Source of the DNA: an uncultured Verrucomicrobia subdivision 3 bacterium
GTDB lineage: Bacteria; Verrucomicrobiota; Verrucomicrobiia; Limisphaerales; UBA8199
Length of the DNA: 36,280 bases
Assembly (NCBI GenBank): GCA_903912925.1
Contig: CAIWJG010000706.1
Span: 1-36,280 of the forward strand
Reading direction: 5' to 3'
Position numbers and translations under genes: made by a program. How positions within the stretch are numbered: position 1 is the first letter of the stretch; every line of letters begins with the position of its first letter. The notes under the pieces were generated by a model. It searched no databases and was not told the origin of the DNA. It was given only the letters and a program-made list of their open reading frames with translations. Below, piece after piece: positions 30,561 through 36,280 of this stretch.

Positions 30561-30666
30561 ATGGAGAATGCAGAATGCAGAATGCAGAATGCAGAATGGG
30601 GAATGGCTCCTGTTCAGCCTGCGGTTTTCATTCCCCATTCTTCATTCTGCATTCTGCATTCTCCAT
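30561..30666. repeat. 7-bp repeat arrays (ATGCAGA) as a large inverted pair between convergent genes
   Basis: The left arm 30561-30605 and right arm 30629-30666 contain ATGGAGAATG, several copies of ATGCAGA, and ATGGGGAATG, in inverted order, with a 23-bp loop. They lie between the plsC stop (30524) and the stop of the DUF4404-like gene (30679). A hairpin would form in both transcripts, so it may act as a two-way terminator. The heptamer is the same as at 547-580. Confidence 0.9.
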
Positions 30667-30678
30667 TCTTCCTTCCCC

Positions 30679-31011
30679 CTAGATCCCCAGGTTGGATAGC
30701 GTGCTGCTGATGCCGTTGACGATTTGGACCAGGCGGGGGTGAGATTCCTCGAAGCCGCGGACGGAGGAGCCCAGGCCCTCCAGCGAGAGCTTGAGCAGCT
30801 CCGGATTCTGTTGCGCGCGGGTGGCTTCGTGGGCGGAGACCTCCGTGAATCCCGCGATGCTTTGGGCCTGCTCCTCGTGCGTCTTGGACAGTTCAGCGAC
30901 CTCCGCCTTCAGTGTGCCCAGCAACTCCAGCAGTTCCTGCCGGCGTTCTTCTTTGACGGCTTCGGCGCCCTGAATGCGGGCTTCGATCTTGCCTATAGTG
31001 TCCTCAATCAT
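30679..31011 (-). CDS. DUF4404-like small coiled-coil protein
   Basis: The 110-residue product is almost wholly helical. It starts MIEDTIGKIEARIQGAEAVK and contains ELLELLGTLKAEVAELSKTH with heptad Leu spacing, then EEQAQSIAGFTEVSAHEATR and a C-terminal segment LVQIVNGISSTLSNLGI. The length and pattern (repeated Leu-Leu-x-x-Leu-Lys-x-Glu, a central 'A-x-S-I-x-x-F' and an amphipathic end) fit DUF4404, whose function is not known. The recognition is by pattern only. It has no signal or membrane span, so is cytosolic. It stands alone, with the large heptamer hairpin after its stop and several hairpin repeats before its start. Confidence 0.65.
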   Translation of the reverse strand: MIEDTIGKIEARIQGAEAVKEERRQELLELLGTLKAEVAELSKTHEEQAQSIAGFTEVSAHEATRAQQNPELLKLSLEGLGSSVRGFEESHPRLVQIVNGISSTLSNLGI

Positions 31012-31134
31012 CGTGTTGGTTTCAGTTTCAAGTCAACATAGCGATCCTGGGGCAGTCGGCAAGTGAAACCAACGGCCTTAGAGGGTCTCGGGCGCATCTC
31101 GGCGCCACCACCAAGGCGGATAGCCGAGCCAACC

Positions 31135-31200
31135 GGAACGCCGGATTCATCCGGCAGGCGGGCGAGTAGCACTGGGGCTGCCGGATGAATCCGGCGTTCC
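31135..31200. repeat. 22-bp perfect inverted repeat
   Basis: GGAACGCCGGATTCATCCGG plus CA at 31135-31156 is exactly complementary to 31179-31200, with a 22-bp spacer. Each arm also contains the small palindrome CCGGATTCATCCGG. It lies in the gap between the DUF4404-like gene and the end of tmk. No flanking duplication is clear. It may be a small mobile hairpin element. Confidence 0.75.
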
Positions 31201-31230
31201 GTTGGTGCTGTCAGGATGCGCCCGATGGTC

Positions 31231-31266
31231 TCCCTCTCCTACGGGGAGAGGGCCGGGGTGAGGGGG
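31231..31266. repeat. Hairpin of the CTCCCTC...GGGGTGAGGGG family, second copy
   Basis: CCCTCTCC pairs with GGAGAGGG and is followed by CCGGGGTGAGGGG, the same tail as in the copy at 17869-17910. It lies about 20 bp beyond the tmk stop (31289) on the minus strand and may help to end that transcript. Confidence 0.5.
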
Positions 31267-31288
31267 AACGTGTCCTCCAATTGCGTAT

Positions 31289-31945
31289 TTACGGCTTATC
31301 GCGCGCGAGGAGCGGCTGCACCAGTTCCCAGATCGCAGCTTGAGTCACGGCCACTTCGCCCGTCGCGTCAAATTGCCGCACGCGCTGCGGCTCGGCGGCG
31401 GCGATCGCCAGGTAGCCTTCCTCCACGCGCTCGAAGAAACCCCGATCGGCTTCCTCCATCCGGTCTCGCTGGAAGCGCAAGGCCAGGGTGGGTTGACGCG
31501 CCAGCCGCCGGGCTTCGCTGACTTCCTGGGGGATGAGAAAAAGCAGTGTCAAATCCGGACGTGTGTCGCCGACGGCTACGTCAATGATGCTCTTCACCAT
31601 CCGCAAATCAAGCTGCCGGCCATAGCCTTGGTAGGCGGTGGTCGAGTCATAGAAGCGGTCGCACAGAACAATCTCCCCGGCTGCGATGGCCGGGCGAATC
31701 ACCTCCCGGACCAATTGCGCGCGGCTGGCGTTCATCAGAAGCAATTCCGCCTCCGCGGTCATCGCATGGTTGTCCGGGCTGTGCTTGAGCGTGTGGCGGA
31801 TTTCTTCACCAATGAGGGTGCCGCCAGGTTCGCGCATAGTGCGCACGCTGCAGCCCGCAGACCGCAAGCGTTCTGCCAGCAGAGAAATCTGTGTCGTCTT
31901 GCCGCTGCCTTCCGTACCCTCAAACGTGATGAACAAGCCCTTCAT
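31289..31945 (-). CDS. tmk: Thymidylate kinase
   Basis: The enzyme phosphorylates dTMP to dTDP. The 218-residue product has the P-loop FITFEGTEGSGKTTQISLLA, the MREPGGTLIGEEIRHTLKHS (DR/REPGGT) segment, then VLCDRFYDSTTAYQGYGRQL with the DRY/F-x-D-S signature, and a LID region near EEADRGFFERVEEGYLAIAA. All main motifs are intact and the length is normal. On the minus strand it follows cysS after a gap of 108 bp filled by a heptamer hairpin, so the two may share a transcript with the hairpin between them. Confidence 0.95.
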   Translation of the reverse strand: MKGLFITFEGTEGSGKTTQISLLAERLRSAGCSVRTMREPGGTLIGEEIRHTLKHSPDNHAMTAEAELLLMNASRAQLVREVIRPAIAAGEIVLCDRFYDSTTAYQGYGRQLDLRMVKSIIDVAVGDTRPDLTLLFLIPQEVSEARRLARQPTLALRFQRDRMEEADRGFFERVEEGYLAIAAAEPQRVRQFDATGEVAVTQAAIWELVQPLLARDKP

Positions 31946-31958
31946 CTCAAAAGGGGGA

Positions 31959-32049
31959 AAAGCTGAAATTGAGAAAGCAGAAAGTAGAAATAAGAATGGA
32001 AAGCGCGGGCCTTTGGATTTCTGCTTTCTGCTTTCTCAATTTCTGCTTT
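31959..32049. repeat. 7-bp repeat arrays (GAAAGCA) as an inverted pair between cysS and tmk
   Basis: The left arm (31959-31989, AAGCTGAAATTGAGAAAGCA then GAAAGTAGAAA) and right arm (32018-32049) are inverse complements over some 30 bp with few mismatches. The loop is 28 bp. It lies wholly between the cysS stop (32054) and the tmk start (31945). Confidence 0.85.
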
Positions 32050-32053
32050 GTAT

Positions 32054-33469
32054 TCACAAGCGTTTGGCCCGCGCGCCCCTGGGGGTGTCCTCGATGACCC
32101 ACCCTTTGGCCTTCAATTCGCCGCGGAGCGCGTCGGCGCGTTTGAAATCTTTAGCCTTGCGGGCTGCCTGCCGTGATTCGACCAGCGCGGTGATCTCCGC
32201 CGGCACTTCCACTTCTTTAGGCGCGCCGACGCCCAGCACCGAATCCAGCCTGTCCCAAGTGGCCAATGCCGCAGCGGCGGCAGCGGGGCTCAGGGCATTC
32301 TCTGCCAGCTTGCGGTTGGTGTCGCGGACCCACTCAAAGATGGCGCCCCAAGCGCCGGAAATGTTCAGGTCATCGTCCAGGGCATTGGAGAATTTACTGA
32401 GCAGGGACGAGTCAACATTCCCTTGCGCGGCACCGGCCAGTTCGCGCAGTTTCGTCAGGCACTCGTCGATGCGCGTCAGCGCCGCTCTCGCCCCGTGCAG
32501 CCCCTCCAGCGTGAAGTTGAACGTCTCGCGATAGTGGGCCGTCAGCAGCAGGTAACGGATCTCGCGCCCGGTAAACCCTTTCGCCAGCAAGTCGCGGAGC
32601 GTGAAGAAGTTCCCGAGCGACTTGCTCATCTTCTTCCCTTCGACCAGCAAGTGCGCCCCGTGCAGCCAATGCTTCACGAAAGGCCGTCCCGGCGGCTGCA
32701 CCCCCGCGCCCTCGCTCTGGGCGATTTCATCCTCGTGATGCGGGAACATCAGGTCCTCGCCGCCCAGGTGCAGGTCGAAGCTTGGCCCGAGCAGCTTCAT
32801 GCTCATGGCGCTGCACTCGATGTGCCAGCCAGGCCGGCCTTCGCCCCAGGGGCTGGGCCAGAACACTCCGCCGTCTTCCGGCACGCGGGCCTTCCAGAGG
32901 GCAAAGTCAGCCACAGCTTCCTTTTCGTATTCATCGCTCCGCACGCGTTCGCCCACGCGCATCTCATCAAAGTTAAGCTTCACCAACTGCCCATACCGCG
33001 AGCCGCCGGCGCGATACTTCTCTATGCTGAAATAGACCGATCCGTCCGGCGTCTGATAAGCCAGCCCGCGCGCCAGCAGCTTCTCGATCAGTGAGATGAT
33101 CTCCGCGATGTATTCGGTCGCGCGCGGCGTTTGGTCCGGCTGCCGGCAGTTCAGGGTCTTCAGGTCGTCGAAGAAGGCCGCTTCGAACTTGCCGGTAAAC
33201 TCCTTAAGCGTAGTCCCCATCTCGCGGACCCGCCTGATGATCTTATCATCCACGTCCGTGATGTTCATCACCTGCGTGACGGCGTAGCCCTTGAAGTCCA
33301 GGTAGCGCCGCACCAGGTCGCCGAAGATGAACGTCCGCCAATTGCCGATGTGCGCGAAGTCATAGACCGTCGGCCCGCAGCAATAGAGGCCGACCTTCTT
33401 CCCGCCAGCATCCAGCGGGATGACCTCTTGCACGGAGCGCGACAAGGTATTGAACAGCTTTAAACCCAT
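32054..33469 (-). CDS. cysS: Cysteinyl-tRNA synthetase
   Basis: CysRS loads cysteine on tRNA-Cys. The 471-residue length is standard. Marks are LYCCGPTVYDFAHIGNWRTF, with the zinc-ligand Cys in CCGPTVY and the HIGH-type AHIGN, then DVDDKIIRRVREMGTTLKEF, GWHIECSAMSMKLLGPSFDL with further zinc ligands (Cys, His), GGEDLMFPHHEDEIAQSEGA, and the KMSKS loop in EGKKMSKSLGNFFTLRDLLA. The C-terminal DALR and anticodon region ends with DALRGELKAKGWVIEDTPRG, typical of the family. It is intact. The start at 33469 is fixed by the usual first strand (MGLKLFNTLS). Confidence 0.97.
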   Translation of the reverse strand: MGLKLFNTLSRSVQEVIPLDAGGKKVGLYCCGPTVYDFAHIGNWRTFIFGDLVRRYLDFKGYAVTQVMNITDVDDKIIRRVREMGTTLKEFTGKFEAAFFDDLKTLNCRQPDQTPRATEYIAEIISLIEKLLARGLAYQTPDGSVYFSIEKYRAGGSRYGQLVKLNFDEMRVGERVRSDEYEKEAVADFALWKARVPEDGGVFWPSPWGEGRPGWHIECSAMSMKLLGPSFDLHLGGEDLMFPHHEDEIAQSEGAGVQPPGRPFVKHWLHGAHLLVEGKKMSKSLGNFFTLRDLLAKGFTGREIRYLLLTAHYRETFNFTLEGLHGARAALTRIDECLTKLRELAGAAQGNVDSSLLSKFSNALDDDLNISGAWGAIFEWVRDTNRKLAENALSPAAAAAALATWDRLDSVLGVGAPKEVEVPAEITALVESRQAARKAKDFKRADALRGELKAKGWVIEDTPRGARAKRL

Positions 33470-33618
33470 AAATGAATGCGCTGGAGCTTAGGCGCGAGCC
33501 GGGGAAAGAAAAGGCTAAAGAGGAACGAGCAGCTCCGGCGATGCGGAGTTCGCATCGCGGAGAGCGACCCTGGCGACCGCGAGCGGGGGAGCTCGCCAGT
33601 GTGGCTTTGTGGCCTTGG

Positions 33619-35358
33619 TTATTTCGTGCCTTTGGGGTTGCGCCCAGGCGCTGGCTTCCCTGTCTTCCATTCCAGAATCTGCTTGTCCACCAGCAGGCGA
33701 GGACGAAGGGTTTCATAGGGCAGTTTCTGAACGGATGTCTTCCTCTCGATGGCCAGCACCGCGGCGGTGGCCGCGGATTGCCCCAGGATCATGAATACCG
33801 GCTCCATGCGAATGGACCCGTAGGCGATGTGCGTCGCGGACAGGCAAACGGGCACCAGCAGGTTCTCGCACTCGCCGCCCTTCGGCACGATCGAGCGATA
33901 CGAGATCGGGTAGGGCGCCGAGACGCCCACCTGCACGTCCCCCTCGTTTTCTGCATGGCCGCCCTTCACGATGCGCTGGCAGTTGTGGGAGTCCATCCCG
34001 TAGGCGCCCAGGCCCACTGGGTCTTCCGCCGTTTGGTGGCCGCGGCAATGGTGCTCCGTCATCACGTAGTCCGAAATCATGCGCCGGGCCTCGCGCACGT
34101 AGAGTTGATGGGGCCAGTTGCCCGTATCGAGGAACTCATCTCTCGCCGGGCCCCATTTCTGCATCTCGGTGCGGATGTTCTCGGGTACGCGCGGGCTGGT
34201 GGCCAGGAAATAAACGAAGCCGCGCACGTAGTCCTCATGCGCCTGCCAAATCTGCTCCCGTGTGGCGTAATCGGCATCCGGGTAAGCGTAATTGGCCCCA
34301 ATGAAGTCAGTAGAGAAACCGCCGTTGTTATTGATGTCGGTCTTGTGGTTAGGCATCCAGATCGGGTTCCAGAAGGACCTGAGTTCAGGTGTGCGCTGTG
34401 CAGCGACGAGCGCTTCAAGATAGCGCGCCAGCAGCTCGTATCTCGCCGGATCATACTTGGGCGGAGGCCGGTGCGGCAGCCGGTTGGCGGGGTCCTGGGT
34501 GTAGCAGAGGCGGAAATTGTAAGCCTGGACACGCGCATCACCGTCGCTCGGCTTGCCGCCGTCGCCGGACTGGATAAACGGCAGCAACCCGCTGCCCGGG
34601 TCGCCCGCTTTCAAATACGGGTCAACTGGAGCCGTGAATTGGTGCTTGGGCGTCTCGGCCCGGATGCCGTTGATCGTCTCATTGTACTTTGAATTCGCCT
34701 CTCGCCCGACGGTGTAGCCCACCCCCGTCTTCGCCATCAAATCCCCCTCATAGGTGGCATCCACGAACATGGCGGCGCGATAGACCTTGCCGTTCTCCAT
34801 TGCGATTTCCGCAATGCGCCCGCCTTGCTTCTTCACGGAGGCAAGGCGTTGCTGGAAATAGACAGCCACCTTGGCCTCGTTGACCATCTGGAAGAGGATG
34901 TCTTCGGCCACGTGCGGCTCGAAGGTCCACATGGTGGCATCCGGGCCGCTCAGCTCGTTGGCCGTCGAGCGCCCGGCGCGGTGAGCGAAATACTCCTCGC
35001 ACTGCTCAAATCGCCAGGCGTTGCTGTTTGCATAGTGCAGTGCAATTCGATGATAGAACTCGCGCGCCATGCCGCCGATGGCCGCCTTGTTGCCGATGTC
35101 CGTCGCGCCGAGCCCGCCGGAAGTCAGCCCGCCGAGGTGATTGCCGAACTCGGCGATTACCGCCGTCTTACCCATGCGAGCTGCTTGCACCCCGGCTGCC
35201 ACGCCGCCGGCCGTGCCGCCATAGATGCACAGGTCGGCCTCGATCACCTCCGTCGCATTGAGCGATGGTAGTATTGCAAGGCAGAGCGTTGCCAGCAGGT
35301 GCCCGGCGAGGATTGCCCATCTCCACGTGCTCAGGTGGGAACATCCAACATCCAACAT
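33619..35358 (-). CDS. Secreted FAD-dependent oxidoreductase (FAD_oxidored type)
   Basis: The product from ATG 35358 is 579 residues and begins with a likely signal (RWAILAGHLLATLCLAILPS, cut near LNA/TEV). It is followed by the FAD-binding EADLCIYGGTAGGVAAGVQA (GGTAGG at 47-52), FGNHLGGLTSGGLGATDIGN, and further on AAMFVDATYEGDLMAKTGVG, the family's usual second binding block, with GMDSHNCQRIVK and a C-terminal IRMEPVFMILGQSAATAAVL. Members are frequent in Planctomycetes and Verrucomicrobia and are often exported; substrates are not known. The frame is open to 35586, but that extension is encoded by the 7-bp repeat array (35337-35437) and unlikely to be translated as such. If it were, the protein would have 655 residues. 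Confidence 0.82.
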   Translation of the reverse strand: MLDVGCSHLSTWRWAILAGHLLATLCLAILPSLNATEVIEADLCIYGGTAGGVAAGVQAARMGKTAVIAEFGNHLGGLTSGGLGATDIGNKAAIGGMAREFYHRIALHYANSNAWRFEQCEEYFAHRAGRSTANELSGPDATMWTFEPHVAEDILFQMVNEAKVAVYFQQRLASVKKQGGRIAEIAMENGKVYRAAMFVDATYEGDLMAKTGVGYTVGREANSKYNETINGIRAETPKHQFTAPVDPYLKAGDPGSGLLPFIQSGDGGKPSDGDARVQAYNFRLCYTQDPANRLPHRPPPKYDPARYELLARYLEALVAAQRTPELRSFWNPIWMPNHKTDINNNGGFSTDFIGANYAYPDADYATREQIWQAHEDYVRGFVYFLATSPRVPENIRTEMQKWGPARDEFLDTGNWPHQLYVREARRMISDYVMTEHHCRGHQTAEDPVGLGAYGMDSHNCQRIVKGGHAENEGDVQVGVSAPYPISYRSIVPKGGECENLLVPVCLSATHIAYGSIRMEPVFMILGQSAATAAVLAIERKTSVQKLPYETLRPRLLVDKQILEWKTGKPAPGRNPKGTK

Positions 35359-35437
35359 CCAACGCCCAACACCCAATGCTCGGTCCAGTGGCGGTGGTTG
35401 GAAGTTCGAGGTTGGAGGTTGGAGGTTGGATGTTCCC
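35337..35437. repeat. 7-bp repeat arrays (CATCCAA/AGGTTGG) as an inverted pair at a gene start
   Basis: The left arm 35337-35378 starts GGGAACATCCAACATCCAAC and has several copies of CATCCAA/CACCCAA. The right arm, about 35398-35437, has copies of AGGTTGG and ends TTGGATGTTCCC. The arms are inverse complements. On the minus strand this hairpin covers or adjoins the start of the FAD-oxidoreductase. Confidence 0.85.
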
Positions 35438-35582
35438 GTTTGGGTCCGGACTTCAGGGCACAAAACTTCCATTTCGGGGGATTCCATCTCCAGGCGTGAG
35501 GGGGAAGCGGACCTCCGAATTGGGAACCGCGCTCGCATTGGGTGTGGGGTTCTATCGTGGCCCGCAAGACGGCCCGCGCCAC

Positions 35583-36158
35583 TCATCGCTTCGGGCCTCC
35601 CGGTTTCCCGGAGGGTGCCGATCCGTCAGCCGGTCCTTTCTCGCTCTCGCCTGCAGGTTTGGTGCCTCGGACTTCGGACCTCGCCTCGGCGATTTGCTTC
35701 TCCTTTAACGGCCGGAAGTTTCCCTGTTCGCAACAGGCCACGAAGGTCTCCGTCACCGACTTCAGCTCTTCCCACCGCGCGCGGATTTGCTGGGACTCCT
35801 TGGGCGTAATCTGATTGTCGGAGGCGGCCGCAGCCACCACCGCCAGCAAGTCCGCGAATTCCTGCACGATCTCGTTGGTGGCGGGAATCAGGTAGGACGG
35901 ATGCGGATTGGTGGTGTTGGGGTTCCGAATGAAGAACCCGCCCGCGCGCTGGCAGATCCATTGGACGAGGCGTGGGTCGTTGGAGCAGCGGATCAGCGCG
36001 TCAATGCGGTCGAGCGGGTTGGTGCTGCCGCTGCCGGCGGCGGGATCGCCCGGCTCCGCCCATTTGTAAATCATCGAGAGCGAGAGCCCCAGCTCGGCGG
36101 CGACCTGCTTGGGACTGCACTCCTGGAAGACTTCGCGCAAGAGTTCGTGTGACTGCAT
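35583..36158 (-). CDS. HTH protein, possibly phage CII/CP76-like regulator
   Basis: The 191-residue product starts MQSHELLREVFQECSPKQVA and continues into AELGLSLSMIYKWAEP, a clear helix-turn-helix at about 14-36 (SPKQVAAELGLSLSMIYKW). The next part, DRIDALIRCSNDPRLVQWIC followed by QRAGGFFIRNP, resembles the 'DR-x-x-L-x-x-x-T-G-D-x-x-x-x-x-W-L-x-x-x-x-G-G-x-F' pattern of CII/CP76-type phage regulators. A second helical half (EIVQEFADLLAVVAAAASDN and ITPKESQQIRARWEELKSV) follows, and the tail of about 30 residues is polar and low in order (KPAGESEKGPADG). I think it is a DNA-binding regulator; its targets are unknown. No phage genes surround it. It lies alone before the FAD-oxidoreductase in the same direction. 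Confidence 0.65.
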   Translation of the reverse strand: MQSHELLREVFQECSPKQVAAELGLSLSMIYKWAEPGDPAAGSGSTNPLDRIDALIRCSNDPRLVQWICQRAGGFFIRNPNTTNPHPSYLIPATNEIVQEFADLLAVVAAAASDNQITPKESQQIRARWEELKSVTETFVACCEQGNFRPLKEKQIAEARSEVRGTKPAGESEKGPADGSAPSGKPGGPKR

Positions 36159-36251
36159 GGGGCAACAGTGAAAGACCGATGCCCCGTTGGCAAGGCGGAA
36201 GAGGGCCGGAAGAGGGCGGTAGGCGCATTCGCGAGTTCCCGGTTCGGTGTC

Positions 36252-36265
36252 CCGGCTTTAGCCGG
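36252..36265. repeat. Small palindrome at the window edge
   Basis: CCGGC-TTTA-GCCGG forms a 5-bp stem, followed by TCTGGCGCGCC. It may be part of another REP-like element cut by the window edge. Apart from it, 36159-36280 upstream of the HTH gene holds nothing that I can name. Confidence 0.35.
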
Positions 36266-36280
36266 TCTGGCGCGCCACCG

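Noticed and set aside
33470-33618. Possible gene or RNA between cysS and the FAD-oxidoreductase
   Set aside because: No frame of useful length or conserved motif and no tRNA-like fold was seen in these 149 bp.
35359-35586. Longer start for the FAD-oxidoreductase
   Set aside because: The extra 76 residues are read from the CATCCAA/AGGTTGG repeat hairpin and would hide the signal peptide.

Overview
The window is high-GC bacterial DNA with dense genes and a rich set of short intergenic repeats. Several families point to the Verrucomicrobiota, probably the Pedosphaera/Limisphaerales side: a planctomycete-type cytochrome c, a secreted FAD_oxidored-type protein, secreted six-hairpin and GH5-like glycosidases, a Tat-exported TolB-like beta-propeller, and a Wza/Wzz exopolysaccharide locus with a TIGR03087-like (PEP-CTERM/EpsH-associated) glycosyltransferase. 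This placement is inferred from gene content only; no rRNA or tRNA gene was seen.

Layout. (1) 1-1.4 kb is a decayed defence-type end: the last 50 codons of a type I restriction HsdR, a broken CHAT-domain remnant, an 11-bp tandem array, and a Phd/YefM antitoxin whose PIN toxin partner is truncated. (2) 1.6-5.8 kb holds two exported proteins for carbohydrate work (six-hairpin glycosidase, TolB-like propeller). (3) 6.0-9.6 kb is a tight prpB-prpC-prpD operon for propionate use through the methylcitrate cycle. (4) 9.75-11.4 kb is a regulatory CBS/DRTGG Mn-dependent pyrophosphatase. (5) 11.6-23.8 kb is an exopolysaccharide locus: on the + strand a Wzz/GumC chain-length protein with a degenerate kinase domain, two paralogous Wza-type export proteins flanking an unknown membrane protein, and an acyltransferase; on the - strand two GT4 glycosyltransferases, a GT26 (WecG/TagA) enzyme fused to two STAS domains, a small membrane protein and a nucleotidyltransferase-fold protein. 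(6) 24.0-26.5 kb has three exported proteins (cytochrome c, GH5-like lipoprotein, PLD-type nuclease lipoprotein). (7) 26.6-30.5 kb is tyrA-aroA-cmk-plsC. (8) 30.7-36.2 kb, on the - strand, has a DUF4404-like protein, tmk, cysS, an FAD-dependent oxidoreductase and a HTH/CII-like regulator.

The most unusual content is in the small repeats. A REP-like palindrome (core GCCGSGTG-4 nt-CACSCGGC) occurs five times at four loci. One copy lies inside what was the signal-peptide region of the first wza gene: it is flanked by a 12-bp direct repeat, the old start codon now opens a 34-codon leader ORF, and the end of the element supplies a new in-frame ATG that overlaps the leader stop (TAATG). A second copy sits inside a 37-bp duplication of the start of the GT26-STAS gene and also leaves a leader ORF ending in ATGA overlap with the gene start. 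Separately, at least eight gene junctions carry arrays of mostly 7-bp tandem repeats, different in sequence at each locus, and at seven of these the arrays come as inverted pairs able to form long hairpins; some arms overlap stop codons or code for protein ends.

The third item of note is the GT26-STAS-STAS fusion, which suggests that a polysaccharide glycosyltransferase is tied directly to a partner-switching type of regulation.
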